DNA of 49,150 bases from Lachnospiraceae bacterium (lineage in GTDB: Bacteria > Bacillota > Clostridia > Lachnospirales > Lachnospiraceae). A program made the position numbers and the translations under genes. The stretch covers positions 1 to 49,150 of the forward strand of contig SVFH01000020.1 in the NCBI GenBank assembly GCA_015056945.1, in the 5' to 3' direction. Every line of letters begins with the position of its first letter. The stretch's first letter is position 1. Below are positions 36,241 to 45,075 of the stretch, piece by piece. The notes beneath the pieces are model-generated. The model was given only the letters and a program-made list of their open reading frames with translations. It was not told where the DNA came from and did not search any database.

Positions 36241-36876
36241 TTAGTAGCCGAGGTGCTCGGCAACAAGAATGACTTTAATTCTCTTAGGCTGAGAAGAACG
36301 TCTTGTTACAACAATCTGGCTGCAGATACTGTCCTGTGAGAAACAGTTTCCGCATTTACCGGTCAACGCACAAGGTGTATTGCGATTTAAGCGGATTGTG
36401 TTAGCGGGACAGGCAACGTTTCTGATGCGTCCGATTGCTGCAGGAACATCACTTGTAAGCTTATTCATGCCGACAATGACAAATACATTCTTAGGTCCGT
36501 GAAGAAGACAGGCAAGACGGTTTGAGGCGCCATCAATATTCACAAGCTCACCATTTTCGGTAATTGCGTTTGTACTCATTAAGAAAGCATCTGCTTTGAC
36601 AACCTGAGAGAAAAATTCGCGATATTCTTCTTCACCCTGTACATTGGCACGGTCTAACAGGTTGTATTTACCGTTATGAATTGCATCCATTAAGCCGCAT
36701 TCTTTGATTGTCTCACTGCCGCCCCAGCTGATGGTAGCATCATCGGGAAGAAGGGAGAGCACTTTCTCTACAGCGTCTTTGCTTGTTTCGCAGAAAAAAC
36801 CTTCCATATTTCTCTTTTCAAGTTCTTTGATGATGGATTGTGCAGTACGTGCAAATCCTTCCTGTTGTCTTGTCAT
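36241..36876 (-). CDS. LUD-domain (DUF162, LutC/YkgG-like) protein
   Basis: A 211-aa protein of the LUD family, related to LutC of the lactate-utilisation LutABC complex, but here standing alone. Landmarks are ISWGGSETIKECGL (about 50-63), NAITENGELVNIDGASNR (about 104-120), and the C-terminal cysteine cluster PCALTGKCGNCFSQDSIC, which could bind iron-sulfur or zinc. Stand-alone LUD proteins with this cluster are common in Firmicutes and their role is not settled. An ACGGAGG site is present upstream on the minus strand. Confidence 0.85.
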   Translation of the reverse strand: MTRQQEGFARTAQSIIKELEKRNMEGFFCETSKDAVEKVLSLLPDDATISWGGSETIKECGLMDAIHNGKYNLLDRANVQGEEEYREFFSQVVKADAFLMSTNAITENGELVNIDGASNRLACLLHGPKNVFVIVGMNKLTSDVPAAIGRIRNVACPANTIRLNRNTPCALTGKCGNCFSQDSICSQIVVTRRSSQPKRIKVILVAEHLGY

Positions 36877-37050
36877 ATGAAAACCTCCGTTGTTCAGATG
36901 ATAATCTTTTACAATATTACGAAGTTGATTATAACATTAATATACCGGAAAGAGAAGTTTTTTCTTCTGCTCTGACGCATAAAAGAATTTAGATAATTAT
37001 ACAGAAATAAATAAATTATCAGAAAAAATAAAAAATATTTCAAAATAGTG

Positions 37051-37079
37051 TTGACAAAATGGAAAAGGGTGGTTATAAT
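37051..37079 (+). promoter_or_regulatory. Perfect-consensus sigma-A promoter for an unassigned transcript
   Basis: TTGACA (37051-37056) and TATAAT (37074-37079), both exact, spacer 17 bp. The transcript would start near 37086 and meet a hairpin ending at 37355. Confidence 0.85.
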
Positions 37080-37085
37080 AAACAC

Positions 37086-37360
37086 ATAATAAAAATTCAG
37101 ATAGATAATCTTAAGTAAAGGAGGTACGGTCCACCTAAAACATAAGTGAAATCAAATTTTAAGAACGGAGTATTTCGAAAACACCATAATAGTAATGAAG
37201 AACATATTAAGATGTCCATTACAGTATTTGAATACGTTGAGATGAGTGTAAGGAATACAGAAGAGAGTAGGAGGTACGGTCCATTGGATTTAATAGTTGA
37301 GGAAAATCAGTTGTAAGGAGCCCTGTAGTCGAGTTGCGATGCAGGGTTTCTTACATTTTA
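37086..37360 (+). ncRNA. Candidate non-coding or micro-ORF RNA
   Basis: About 270 nt lie between a consensus promoter and a long hairpin. The sequence AGGAGGTACGGTCCA occurs twice (about 37119 and 37270). The only open frames are short: a GTG/ATG reading (37146 or 37212) ending MSVRNTEESRRYGPLDL... at 37315 without a ribosome site at its start. I do not recognise a known RNA family. The combination of strong promoter, lack of a sound gene and a 3' hairpin supports a transcript, but its function is unknown. Confidence 0.5.
37312..37359 (+). terminator. Hairpin at the 3' end of the candidate RNA
   Basis: TGTAAGGAGCCCTG (37312-37325) pairs with CAGGGTTTCTTACA (37342-37355) over 14 positions with two G-T pairs, then TTTTA. 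Its right arm overlaps the leading palindrome of repeat R3. Confidence 0.65.
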
Positions 37361-37474
37361 TACAAGTTTGCTTGTATAAAATGTAAGAAGAAGGATGCGC
37401 AGCTCGCGGCAAGGAATGTAGTTGCGTTGCAACACCGCTCGCGCGCGAAGAATGTGCAAGCACATTCTTTATTT
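37351..37474 (+). repeat. Structured repeat array, copy R3
   Basis: The leading palindrome is different from R1/R2: TTACATTTTATACAAG-TTTG-CTTGTATAAAATGTAA (36 bp in all, perfect). The body GATGCGCAGCTCGCGG...GTTGC-GTT-GCAAC...CGCGCGCGAAG and the end GAATGTGC-AA-GCACATTC match the family. First of three tandem units of about 120 bp. Confidence 0.9.
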
Positions 37475-37595
37475 AAAAGATATTCGAGTTTGCTTACATA
37501 CATGTAAGAAGAAGGATGCGCAGCTCGCGGCAAGGAATGTAGTTGCGTTGCAACACCGCTCGCGCGCGAAGAATGTGCAAGCACATTCTTTATTT
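37475..37595 (+). repeat. Structured repeat array, copy R4
   Basis: Nearly identical to R3 in the body, 121 bp downstream, with a shorter leading palindrome CTTACAT-AC-ATGTAAG and the same GAATGTGC-AA-GCACATTC end. Confidence 0.9.
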
Positions 37596-37700
37596 AAAAG
37601 ATATTCGAGTTTGCTTACATACATGTAAAATAAGGATGCGCAGCTCGTGGCAAAGAAAGTAGTTGCGTTGCAACACCGCTCGCGCGCGAAGAAAATAAAT
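37596..37700 (+). repeat. Structured repeat array, copy R5 (3' truncated)
   Basis: It shares the R4 palindrome and the GTTGC-GTT-GCAAC core 120 bp further on, but the terminal GAATGTGC hairpin is replaced by AAAATAAATTG. Several point changes (TCGTGG, AAAGAAAG) suggest an older or decaying copy. Confidence 0.85.
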
Positions 37701-37733
37701 TGAAAAAATTTTTAAAAAAATTCAAAAAACTTG

Positions 37734-37762
37734 TTGACATTTGGTTTTAGTTATAGTATTAT
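37734..37762 (+). promoter_or_regulatory. Promoter of tRNA-Gly
   Basis: TTGACA (37734-37739) and TATTAT (37757-37762), spacer 17 bp, 44 bp before the mature tRNA start. Confidence 0.75.
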
Positions 37763-37806
37763 ACATATTGTTCGCGGCACACAAGAGCGAACGAACAATA
37801 GAATAT

Positions 37807-37879
37807 GCGATAGTGGCGTAGTTGGTAACGCGCGACCTTGCCAAGGTCGAGACCGCGGGTTCGAGCCCCGTCTATCGCT
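37807..37879 (+). tRNA. tRNA-Gly (anticodon GCC)
   Basis: A complete cloverleaf is visible: acceptor GCGATAG/CTATCGC, D stem GCGT/ACGC, anticodon stem CGACC/GGTCG with loop TTGCCAA (anticodon GCC), T arm with TTCGAGC, and discriminator T. CCA is not encoded. Confidence 0.96.
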
Positions 37880-37884
37880 CTTCG

Positions 37885-37912
37885 AAATCCTCTGAAATTC
37901 AGGGGATTTTTT
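37885..37912 (+). terminator. Terminator after tRNA-Gly
   Basis: AAATCCTCTGAA and TTCAGGGGATTT with one wobble, followed by TTTT. Repeat R6 starts a few bases later. Confidence 0.85.
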
Positions 37913-37918
37913 GTTTCT

Positions 37919-38038
37919 TGCATAGGAAATTCCTATGCAATAAAAAGCTCCGCTAAGGAGGCACACTCGCGCGCAAGGAAGATGTTGCTACCGCAACCGC
38001 GCTCGGCGCGGAGAATGTGCTATGCACATTCTTTATTT
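37919..38038 (+). repeat. Dispersed structured repeat, copy R6
   Basis: It has the TTGCATAGGAA/TTCCTATGCAA palindrome, a diverged body with GTTGC-TACC-GCAAC flanked by CGCGC/GCGCG stretches, and the terminal GAATGTGC-TAT-GCACATTC. Same orientation as the other copies, and again directly 3' of a terminator. Confidence 0.88.
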
Positions 38039-38110
38039 ATAGGAGAAATTTTTATAAATCAAAAAATGCGCTGTTTTTGAAGCGAAGAGGCATAAAAGAA
38101 AGGAAAATAA

Positions 38111-39088
38111 ATGAAGAATAAAAAAAGAAAACTGAATGTGAAAAGATGTTTTTTATTGGGAGTGCCGGTGGTAGCAGTTGTATGTGTTTGTACTGCGGTT
38201 ATTTTATTGGGTATCGGAATAGAAAAGGAACCGGGAGATACTTCGGAACAGATTTCTGAGCAGGTGGTTCTTTCGGAGGAACCGGTAAGCAGTTCGGAAA
38301 AGAATATAAATTCTGATGCAGAGAGTTCGGAAGAAAAAAGTGAAGAAGCTTCAAGTTCCGAAGAAGTGACGGAGGAACCCTCTACTGTTTCGGAAGAAGA
38401 ATTGAAACAGGCGCGTATTGAAGAAGTGGTTGCCGGATGGGAGACGATTCCTGCAGGAACAGTTTTGGCAGAAGAAGAGGTTGATCTTTCACAAAAGAGC
38501 AATTATTTCTTGGCGTATGAGATTTCGGATGATGTATATGGCGTGATTAACGGCAAATCGTTTCAGGAGGGGACGGAAGTGACGCTTGCGGATATTCGTT
38601 ATATAAAGGTTTTGCATTATAATTTTGAGCATAAGCTTCAGGTGGGAGAGTTAATTGTGGCAACTGCTTTACAGGAAGATTTTATAAATATTTTCATGGA
38701 GCTTTTGGATGCAGAATATGAAATCCAAACCATGTATCTGGCGGACAATTATTGGACAGGCGATCCGACTTCAACAGATTCTGCGTCAATTGATGAGAAT
38801 AACACCTCTGCATTTCTTTATCGCCCGGCAACAGGTTCTTCAAAACTTTCAAAACATGCATATGGGCGTGCGATTGATATCAATCCGCAGCAGAATCCAT
38901 ATGTGAGCTACAAAAGCGGAAGTCCGGTCTGGAGTCACGAGAATGCGAATGATTATATTGACCGGACGACGGGATTGCCACATGTGATTACACACGATGA
39001 TGTTTGTTATCAGATTTTCAAAAAATACGGTTTTACCTGGGGTGGTGACTGGAATACCATCAAAGATTACCAGCATTTTGAAAAATAG
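38111..39088 (+). CDS. M15-type (VanY-like) cell-wall peptidase
   Basis: A 325-aa exported or membrane-anchored peptidase. One N-terminal helix (about 13-36) is followed by a Ser/Glu-rich linker (about 40-105) and the catalytic domain. The zinc ligands fit the M15 pattern: SKHAYGRAIDIN (His249, Asp256) and WGGDWNTIKDYQHFE (His322). Relatives are D-Ala-D-Ala carboxypeptidases or L-Ala-D-Glu endopeptidases that trim peptidoglycan stem peptides; which one cannot be told. AAAGGA lies 7 nt before the ATG. The Ser/Glu linker resembles that in adhesin A. Confidence 0.85.
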   Translation: MKNKKRKLNVKRCFLLGVPVVAVVCVCTAVILLGIGIEKEPGDTSEQISEQVVLSEEPVSSSEKNINSDAESSEEKSEEASSSEEVTEEPSTVSEEELKQARIEEVVAGWETIPAGTVLAEEEVDLSQKSNYFLAYEISDDVYGVINGKSFQEGTEVTLADIRYIKVLHYNFEHKLQVGELIVATALQEDFINIFMELLDAEYEIQTMYLADNYWTGDPTSTDSASIDENNTSAFLYRPATGSSKLSKHAYGRAIDINPQQNPYVSYKSGSPVWSHENANDYIDRTTGLPHVITHDDVCYQIFKKYGFTWGGDWNTIKDYQHFEK

Positions 39089-39203
39089 TGATATTCACAT
39101 TTTGAACATATCTAATTTGCATTTATTTTACTATACTTTTAAGCTAATATATTATAAGATACTCTTATAATGAACTTATTTTATTTAGGGGGGAAAAGAT
39201 AGA

Positions 39204-40037
39204 ATGTCGGATAATATAAAACAGGAATTGAAATTTAATCTTTCCAATGGGAAATTACAACAAACACATAACGGCAAAATGATTTATGTGAATAAAAACA
39301 ACGCCGGAGGTAAGGTGGTTGCAGGTGTAAGTGATTTTGCGAATCTGAATATGCAGCCAATCAGGGAAAATACAAATTTTCCACAGAATCCGTATGGTAT
39401 GTCAGAGACAGTTTTTTATCATTGCCTGCATCATGATTATATTTTCTATCCGGCGGATTTCATTGATACGCAAGGGGTTCACAGAAAGAGCGGTTATTAT
39501 GATGAACAAGGCAATTACTATAAGGAATTACATATTCATCACAAACCGAATGATAAAGGTATTGTCTGTAAATATTGTGGTCACAATGCCGTTGTTAATT
39601 TGAATGAAGAATCGCTGAAAAATATCGTGTGTCCGAGCTGTGGGGCTCCACTTGATTATGTGGAGGCTGTTTCGTTAGACCGTGACTATCTTGTCAATAG
39701 TGAAGACATCAGTAAGGTAACCAAAGCAGCATCGACAAGACCATTGGTACAAGATGCACAGGTAAAGAGTTCTTCCGTTCAACGTTCGGCATATGATCCG
39801 GGATTTGATGCAGATGGCGGTACGGAATTCGATCCCAAACTTGATTTAAGGGAGGATGATAGTTTCATTGATTCAGTGTGGGATTCTATTGTTGAGAATG
39901 GAAGTGAATCAGCTGAGTATTCAATGAGAAGAAGGGAACATGTTAGTGCGGAGTCTGCATTTATTTCGGTCGGAATTATTGGTTTTTTACTGCTCATACT
40001 TTTGCCGATATTGTTTTTGTCTGGTCTTTTTCGTTGA
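39204..40037 (+). CDS. Zinc-ribbon membrane protein of a tandem family, member 1
   Basis: A 277-aa protein of a family I cannot name. A shared core contains FYHCLHHDYIFYP (about 71-83), SGYYDEQGNYYKELHIHH, then CKYCGH (Cys122, Cys125) and CPSC (Cys143, Cys146), a likely zinc ribbon. A variable middle (about 170-250) with RSAYDPGFDADGG leads to one C-terminal membrane helix (about 253-275). The N-terminal segment KMIYVNKNNAGGKVVAG also occurs in member 2. A GGGGGG-rich ribosome site precedes the ATG. The topology predicts a cytoplasmic zinc domain tethered by its tail. Confidence 0.7.
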   Translation: MSDNIKQELKFNLSNGKLQQTHNGKMIYVNKNNAGGKVVAGVSDFANLNMQPIRENTNFPQNPYGMSETVFYHCLHHDYIFYPADFIDTQGVHRKSGYYDEQGNYYKELHIHHKPNDKGIVCKYCGHNAVVNLNEESLKNIVCPSCGAPLDYVEAVSLDRDYLVNSEDISKVTKAASTRPLVQDAQVKSSSVQRSAYDPGFDADGGTEFDPKLDLREDDSFIDSVWDSIVENGSESAEYSMRRREHVSAESAFISVGIIGFLLLILLPILFLSGLFR

Positions 40038-40104
40038 GAAGAACACAGAGATAGTATACGATTAGAATGTGGTGCAAATGGAGTATTAGAAATGAGGGGT
40101 ACAT

Positions 40105-40203
40105 ATGAGTAAGATTGCAATTGATATTATTATGGTTCTTCATCATTTTATCACAACTGACCTATACATTATTTGGAATATAAGGGGGAAAAGGGAAGTA
40201 TGA
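40105..40203 (+). CDS. Possible 32-aa leader peptide gene
   Basis: An ATG at 40105 follows GAGGGG by 5 nt and opens a 32-codon frame (MSKIAIDIIMVLHHF...) that ends at TGA overlapping the ATG of the next gene (ATGA). The peptide is hydrophobic in its first half. It may couple translation of member 2 or be chance; there is no homology I recognise. Confidence 0.3.
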   Translation: MSKIAIDIIMVLHHFITTDLYIIWNIRGKREV

Positions 40204-41795
40204 TAAGCGATATCAAAGAAAATAGAAATCAGGAAACTCAAATGACGGAAGACAAGAGTTCGTCATTACCGTGCAAATTTGATTTTGATAAGAAAAAAGG
40301 CTGGCTTCAGATGACAAAGTCAGGTAATCGTGTCTATGCAAATAAGCATTTGGGACATGGTAAAGTGCTTGGTGGGGCCAATGATTTTGCGCGCGCAAAT
40401 GTAAGAGAGATGCGTTCTCCTGAGAATTTCCCGGAGAATCCGCAGGGTATTTCCGATACCATTTTATACCATTGTCTGCGTCATGACTATGTTTATTATC
40501 CGCAGGATTTTGTTGATACCAATGGCGTACAGCGTAAACGCGGTTATTATGATGAAGCGTGTGAGTATCATGAGAATATCAAAATTTTATATTACCCGCA
40601 GAGTAGCGGTGTGGTTTGTAAATATTGCGGACATAATACCATATTTGATGTCAACGGGCAGAATATGGATGATTTCTGGTGTTCACAGTGCGGTGCGGAA
40701 ATCAATTATATGAAGCAGCTGGATGAGGAATATGATTTTCTTGTTTACGCAGATGCTTTTGCGTCGGCAAAGGCGATTAAATCAAGCGATGTACCAAAAA
40801 CAGAATATGTGCCGCCGCAAAAGAATGAATCCTATCATATGCCGCGCAAGAAATTTCGTGGACAGGAAATGTCTTATGGGGATTATTTGAAGGAAACATT
40901 TGAAACGAGTGTTGAAGAAGGGGAACTTTCAAAATTATCACTGGATGATTCGCTGGAGTATATCCAAACGCGCGAATACAATCCTGCGCCGGTAAAGGAA
41001 TGGAAACCGAGTGGCGGTCCGAAGGTTACGAAGGTAAACGGAATTACAACGCGTGAATACAATCCAGCCCCGGTAAAGGAATGGAAACCGAATGGAGAGG
41101 GCAACTCTAAGGAACCAAAGGAATGGGTGCCGAATACGGAATTGATTATTGAGTCGAATCAAGAGAACAGCGAGAGAAGAGAAAGCCGGCTGAAGCAATT
41201 AGAGTTTGATGAACCTTTGCAGTATATTAAGACGCGTGAATACAATCCTGCCCCGGTAAAGGAATGGAAACCGAATGAAGACGTGAAGACTACACAGGCG
41301 CCGAGAGTTGTGAGGGAAGCGAAAGTGTTGAAAACTACGGAGGTAAACGGGATTGTAACACGTGAGTACAACCCGGAGAAACCGCAAGAGTGGGAGCCAA
41401 ATACGAATTTGATTATTGCTTCTAATCAAGGGAATAGAGAGAGAAGAAAGAGCCGCCTGAAGCAATTAGAGTTTGATGAACCATTGCAGTATATTAAGAC
41501 ACGTGAGTATAAACCTGCGCCTGTTGTGCAGCAGACGTATTGTCCGGAAAACTATCGGGCAGAATATGTTTCAAAATCGGAGATTGATAGAAAAAGTAGC
41601 AATAAAGAAATATTAGAACAGGCAGTGATGGTTTTTGAGGATGTTTTGGAAATTTTCTCTCCCTCGGACAAAGTTGCAACAATAAAGGGCATGGACGTTA
41701 CAGTTGATGCAGAAGGGAAGAGATGGAAAACAGATCCTGACGCAGATGTATGGTCAGTAAGTGATGATGCGGATTATGATATGTTTAAGAAATGA
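40200..41795 (+). CDS. Zinc-ribbon protein with TREYNPAPVKEWKP repeats, member 2
   Basis: A 531-aa member of the same family. The N-terminal part (about 20-205) has the core ILYHCLRHDYVYYP, RGYYDEACEY, CKYCGH and CSQC. The rest differs from the others: a repeat region (about 255-455) with five copies of a motif based on TREYNPAPVKEWKP, and a longer duplicated block ending LKQLEFDEPLQYIKTREY. No C-terminal membrane helix is seen, so it may be soluble. The ATG at 40200 is preferred over an upstream TTG. The next gene overlaps its stop by ATGA, so members 2 and 3 are coupled. Confidence 0.7.
   Translation: MISDIKENRNQETQMTEDKSSSLPCKFDFDKKKGWLQMTKSGNRVYANKHLGHGKVLGGANDFARANVREMRSPENFPENPQGISDTILYHCLRHDYVYYPQDFVDTNGVQRKRGYYDEACEYHENIKILYYPQSSGVVCKYCGHNTIFDVNGQNMDDFWCSQCGAEINYMKQLDEEYDFLVYADAFASAKAIKSSDVPKTEYVPPQKNESYHMPRKKFRGQEMSYGDYLKETFETSVEEGELSKLSLDDSLEYIQTREYNPAPVKEWKPSGGPKVTKVNGITTREYNPAPVKEWKPNGEGNSKEPKEWVPNTELIIESNQENSERRESRLKQLEFDEPLQYIKTREYNPAPVKEWKPNEDVKTTQAPRVVREAKVLKTTEVNGIVTREYNPEKPQEWEPNTNLIIASNQGNRERRKSRLKQLEFDEPLQYIKTREYKPAPVVQQTYCPENYRAEYVSKSEIDRKSSNKEILEQAVMVFEDVLEIFSPSDKVATIKGMDVTVDAEGKRWKTDPDADVWSVSDDADYDMFKK
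40960..41530 (+). repeat. Repeat region inside family member 2
   Basis: Five units built on TREYNPAPVKEWKP start near 40967, 41048, 41230, 41357 and 41495. The segments around 41155-41255 and 41410-41510 are nearly identical in DNA, showing a block duplication of about 250 bp spacing. Confidence 0.85.
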
Positions 41796-42529
41796 TAGGT
41801 GAAAAAGTGAGTAAGACAATTGATTTTTTTGTTGGAGATAGTAAATATCGGCAGTCACCTCAATTTCCCGTGAAACAGAAAGTGACGGATGGTGTCATGT
41901 TTTACCATTGCAAAAGGCATGATTACATGTATTATCCGGAACCTGTAACAAATGAGGAAGGGGTCCGCTATCGTGCAGGTTATTATGATGAGACCGGCAA
42001 GTATTACAGCGAACTGAAGCTTTATCACAGCTTTCCGGAAGAGGGCTTGGTGTGTAAATACTGCGGGCATTGTGTGACAGAAGATGAATTTACGGAAATG
42101 GAAGCTCTGAAATGTCCGAATTGTGATGCTTCTTTTGAATTGTTGACACCTTCTGATGCGGTAAAAAAAGATAAGGTTGTTATGTCAGAAGTTAATTTTT
42201 CGGGTAAAAGCGAGGCGGATGCGCGTAGGTACATACCTGATGTTACAGTAGCGAAAGAGAAACAGGGAATGAAGAGAGCTGCTTATGACCCGAAGTATAA
42301 CTCGGATTTAGATAAAGAGTATGAAATAGAAAACTATTTGGGAAAAGAAAGCTATGACAGATGGATGAAAGACCTTAGTCTGTATGGTACTGATGCGCAA
42401 GAGGAGGTGCAAGAGGAAGAAGAACCTACCCGCAAAGCGAATAATATTATAGTTCTAATGGTTTCTTTGTTGGTATTAGTGTATTATTTGTTTTTATGTA
42501 TTTTTGCTATAATCATGGGTTGGATTTAG
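41792..42529 (+). CDS. Zinc-ribbon membrane protein, member 3
   Basis: A 245-aa paralogue starting inside the stop codon of member 2. It keeps MFYHCKRHDYMYYPEP, RAGYYDETGKYYSEL, CKYCGH and CPNC, then a linker with RAAYDPKYNSD, an acidic stretch EEVQEEEEP, and a C-terminal membrane helix (about 218-242). A GTG at codon 6 is an alternative start. The core is almost identical in DNA to member 4, so the two arose by recent duplication or conversion. Confidence 0.7.
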   Translation: MIGEKVSKTIDFFVGDSKYRQSPQFPVKQKVTDGVMFYHCKRHDYMYYPEPVTNEEGVRYRAGYYDETGKYYSELKLYHSFPEEGLVCKYCGHCVTEDEFTEMEALKCPNCDASFELLTPSDAVKKDKVVMSEVNFSGKSEADARRYIPDVTVAKEKQGMKRAAYDPKYNSDLDKEYEIENYLGKESYDRWMKDLSLYGTDAQEEVQEEEEPTRKANNIIVLMVSLLVLVYYLFLCIFAIIMGWI

Positions 42530-42632
42530 CGTGCATAATGTTTTATTTGTTTTGCAACGCTATAAATACATGAGAAGACATAAAAGGGAATATTGGGTAA
42601 GAAAAAAAGGGGCCCGGACAGGATAAAAGGAT

Positions 42633-43322
42633 ATGAGGAAAATGATTGATTTTTATGAGAATAATGAGAACTACCGCGAAGAACCGAAATTTCCGGTGCC
42701 GATTTCACAGGCTGGGAATGCAACATTCTATCACGGCAAACGGCATGATTACATGTATTATCCGGAACCGGTGGAGAACGGGGAAGGGGTCCGCTATCGC
42801 GCAGGATATTATGATGAGACCGGCAAGTATTACAGCGAACTGAAGCTTTATCACAGCTTTCCGGAAGAGGGCTTGGTGTGTAAATATTGTGGGCATTGTG
42901 TGACAGAAGATGAATTTGCGGAAATGGAATCATTAAAGTGTCCGAATTGTGATGCTTCTTTTGAATTGGTTACGCCTGCGGATGTGGTGAAAAAGGATAA
43001 GGTTGTTATGTCAGAAGTGCGTTTTACGGATAAGTCGGAAGCGCAGGCGAAAAGGTATGTGCATATGCAGGATAACAGGGTGGTTTCTACAGGTGATGCG
43101 TTACGTCAGAGATCTGCGTATGATCCAAATTATGATATTGATATGGGAACGGATTTTGATAAAACGAATGACTTGGATGAAAGAAGTTATGAGCGGTTTT
43201 CTTTTGGACAAAACCAAAGAGAATTCGGAAGATTGCAAATGTCTTTGGTTTCTGCCCTTTTCAGCTTCGTGTTTTGTGTCTTGCTAAGTTTGATAATGCT
43301 GATTCAGTCATCGTGTGGCTGA
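42633..43322 (+). CDS. Zinc-ribbon membrane protein, member 4
   Basis: A 229-aa paralogue with FYHGKRHDYMYYPEP (Gly where members 1-3 have Cys), RAGYYDETGKYYSEL, CKYCGH, CPNC, QRSAYDPNYDIDMG and a C-terminal membrane helix (about 203-226). The ATG at 42633 has AAAGG very close; the ATG at 42642 is an alternative. The Cys-to-Gly change leaves the four CxxC cysteines intact, so zinc binding should be kept. Confidence 0.7.
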   Translation: MRKMIDFYENNENYREEPKFPVPISQAGNATFYHGKRHDYMYYPEPVENGEGVRYRAGYYDETGKYYSELKLYHSFPEEGLVCKYCGHCVTEDEFAEMESLKCPNCDASFELVTPADVVKKDKVVMSEVRFTDKSEAQAKRYVHMQDNRVVSTGDALRQRSAYDPNYDIDMGTDFDKTNDLDERSYERFSFGQNQREFGRLQMSLVSALFSFVFCVLLSLIMLIQSSCG

Positions 43323-43413
43323 TAAATATTGATTTATTACAGTACATAGAGTAGCAGATGGAGTAGATATTTTTAATAATTTATCCGAATAAAAGAATAA
43401 TTTATGGAAAAAG

Positions 43414-43452
43414 GAAGGACACTAATCGGAAAGAAAGGTGTTCTTTCTTTTT
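43414..43452 (+). terminator. Probable terminator before enolase
   Basis: AAGGACAC (43414-43421) and GTGTTCTT (43438-43445), with an alternative inner stem GAAAGAA/TTCTTTC, followed by T6. Confidence 0.65.
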
Positions 43453-43492
43453 TGTGTTCTTTGCTTTTGAAAGAGCAGAAGGAGAATGTTGA

Positions 43493-44890
<1,398 letters not shown>

Positions 44891-44972
44891 AGAAAGAATT
44901 GTTGATGGCGCAAGGATGTCTGTTGTTCAAAATGTCATAGAACAGTCGATACTTTTTTGTCAAACTTGTCCT

Positions 44973-45002
44973 TTGCATTTAAAATCCGCTAAGTGATAAA
45001 AT
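44973..45002 (+). promoter_or_regulatory. Promoter of the carD-like gene
   Basis: TTGCAT (44973-44978) and TAAAAT (44997-45002) with an 18-bp spacer and a TGA just before the -10 (extended -10). Confidence 0.55.
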
Positions 45003-45075
45003 AGAATTAATACGGAGGTTATCCGGGCATTGGACTCGGAATAAACCGAGTTCTATGAAGAAAGGCGGGCTCATA

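Noticed and set aside
37422..37628. Short open frames inside the repeat array (e.g. 68 residues)
   Set aside because: They follow the 120-bp repeat, have no ribosome sites, and differ in frame between copies.
37351..37700. Integron-type attC sites or an integrated element at tRNA-Gly
   Set aside because: The repeats lack a recognisable GTTRRRY core pair, there is no integrase gene, and the tRNA is not duplicated at its 3' end within the window.
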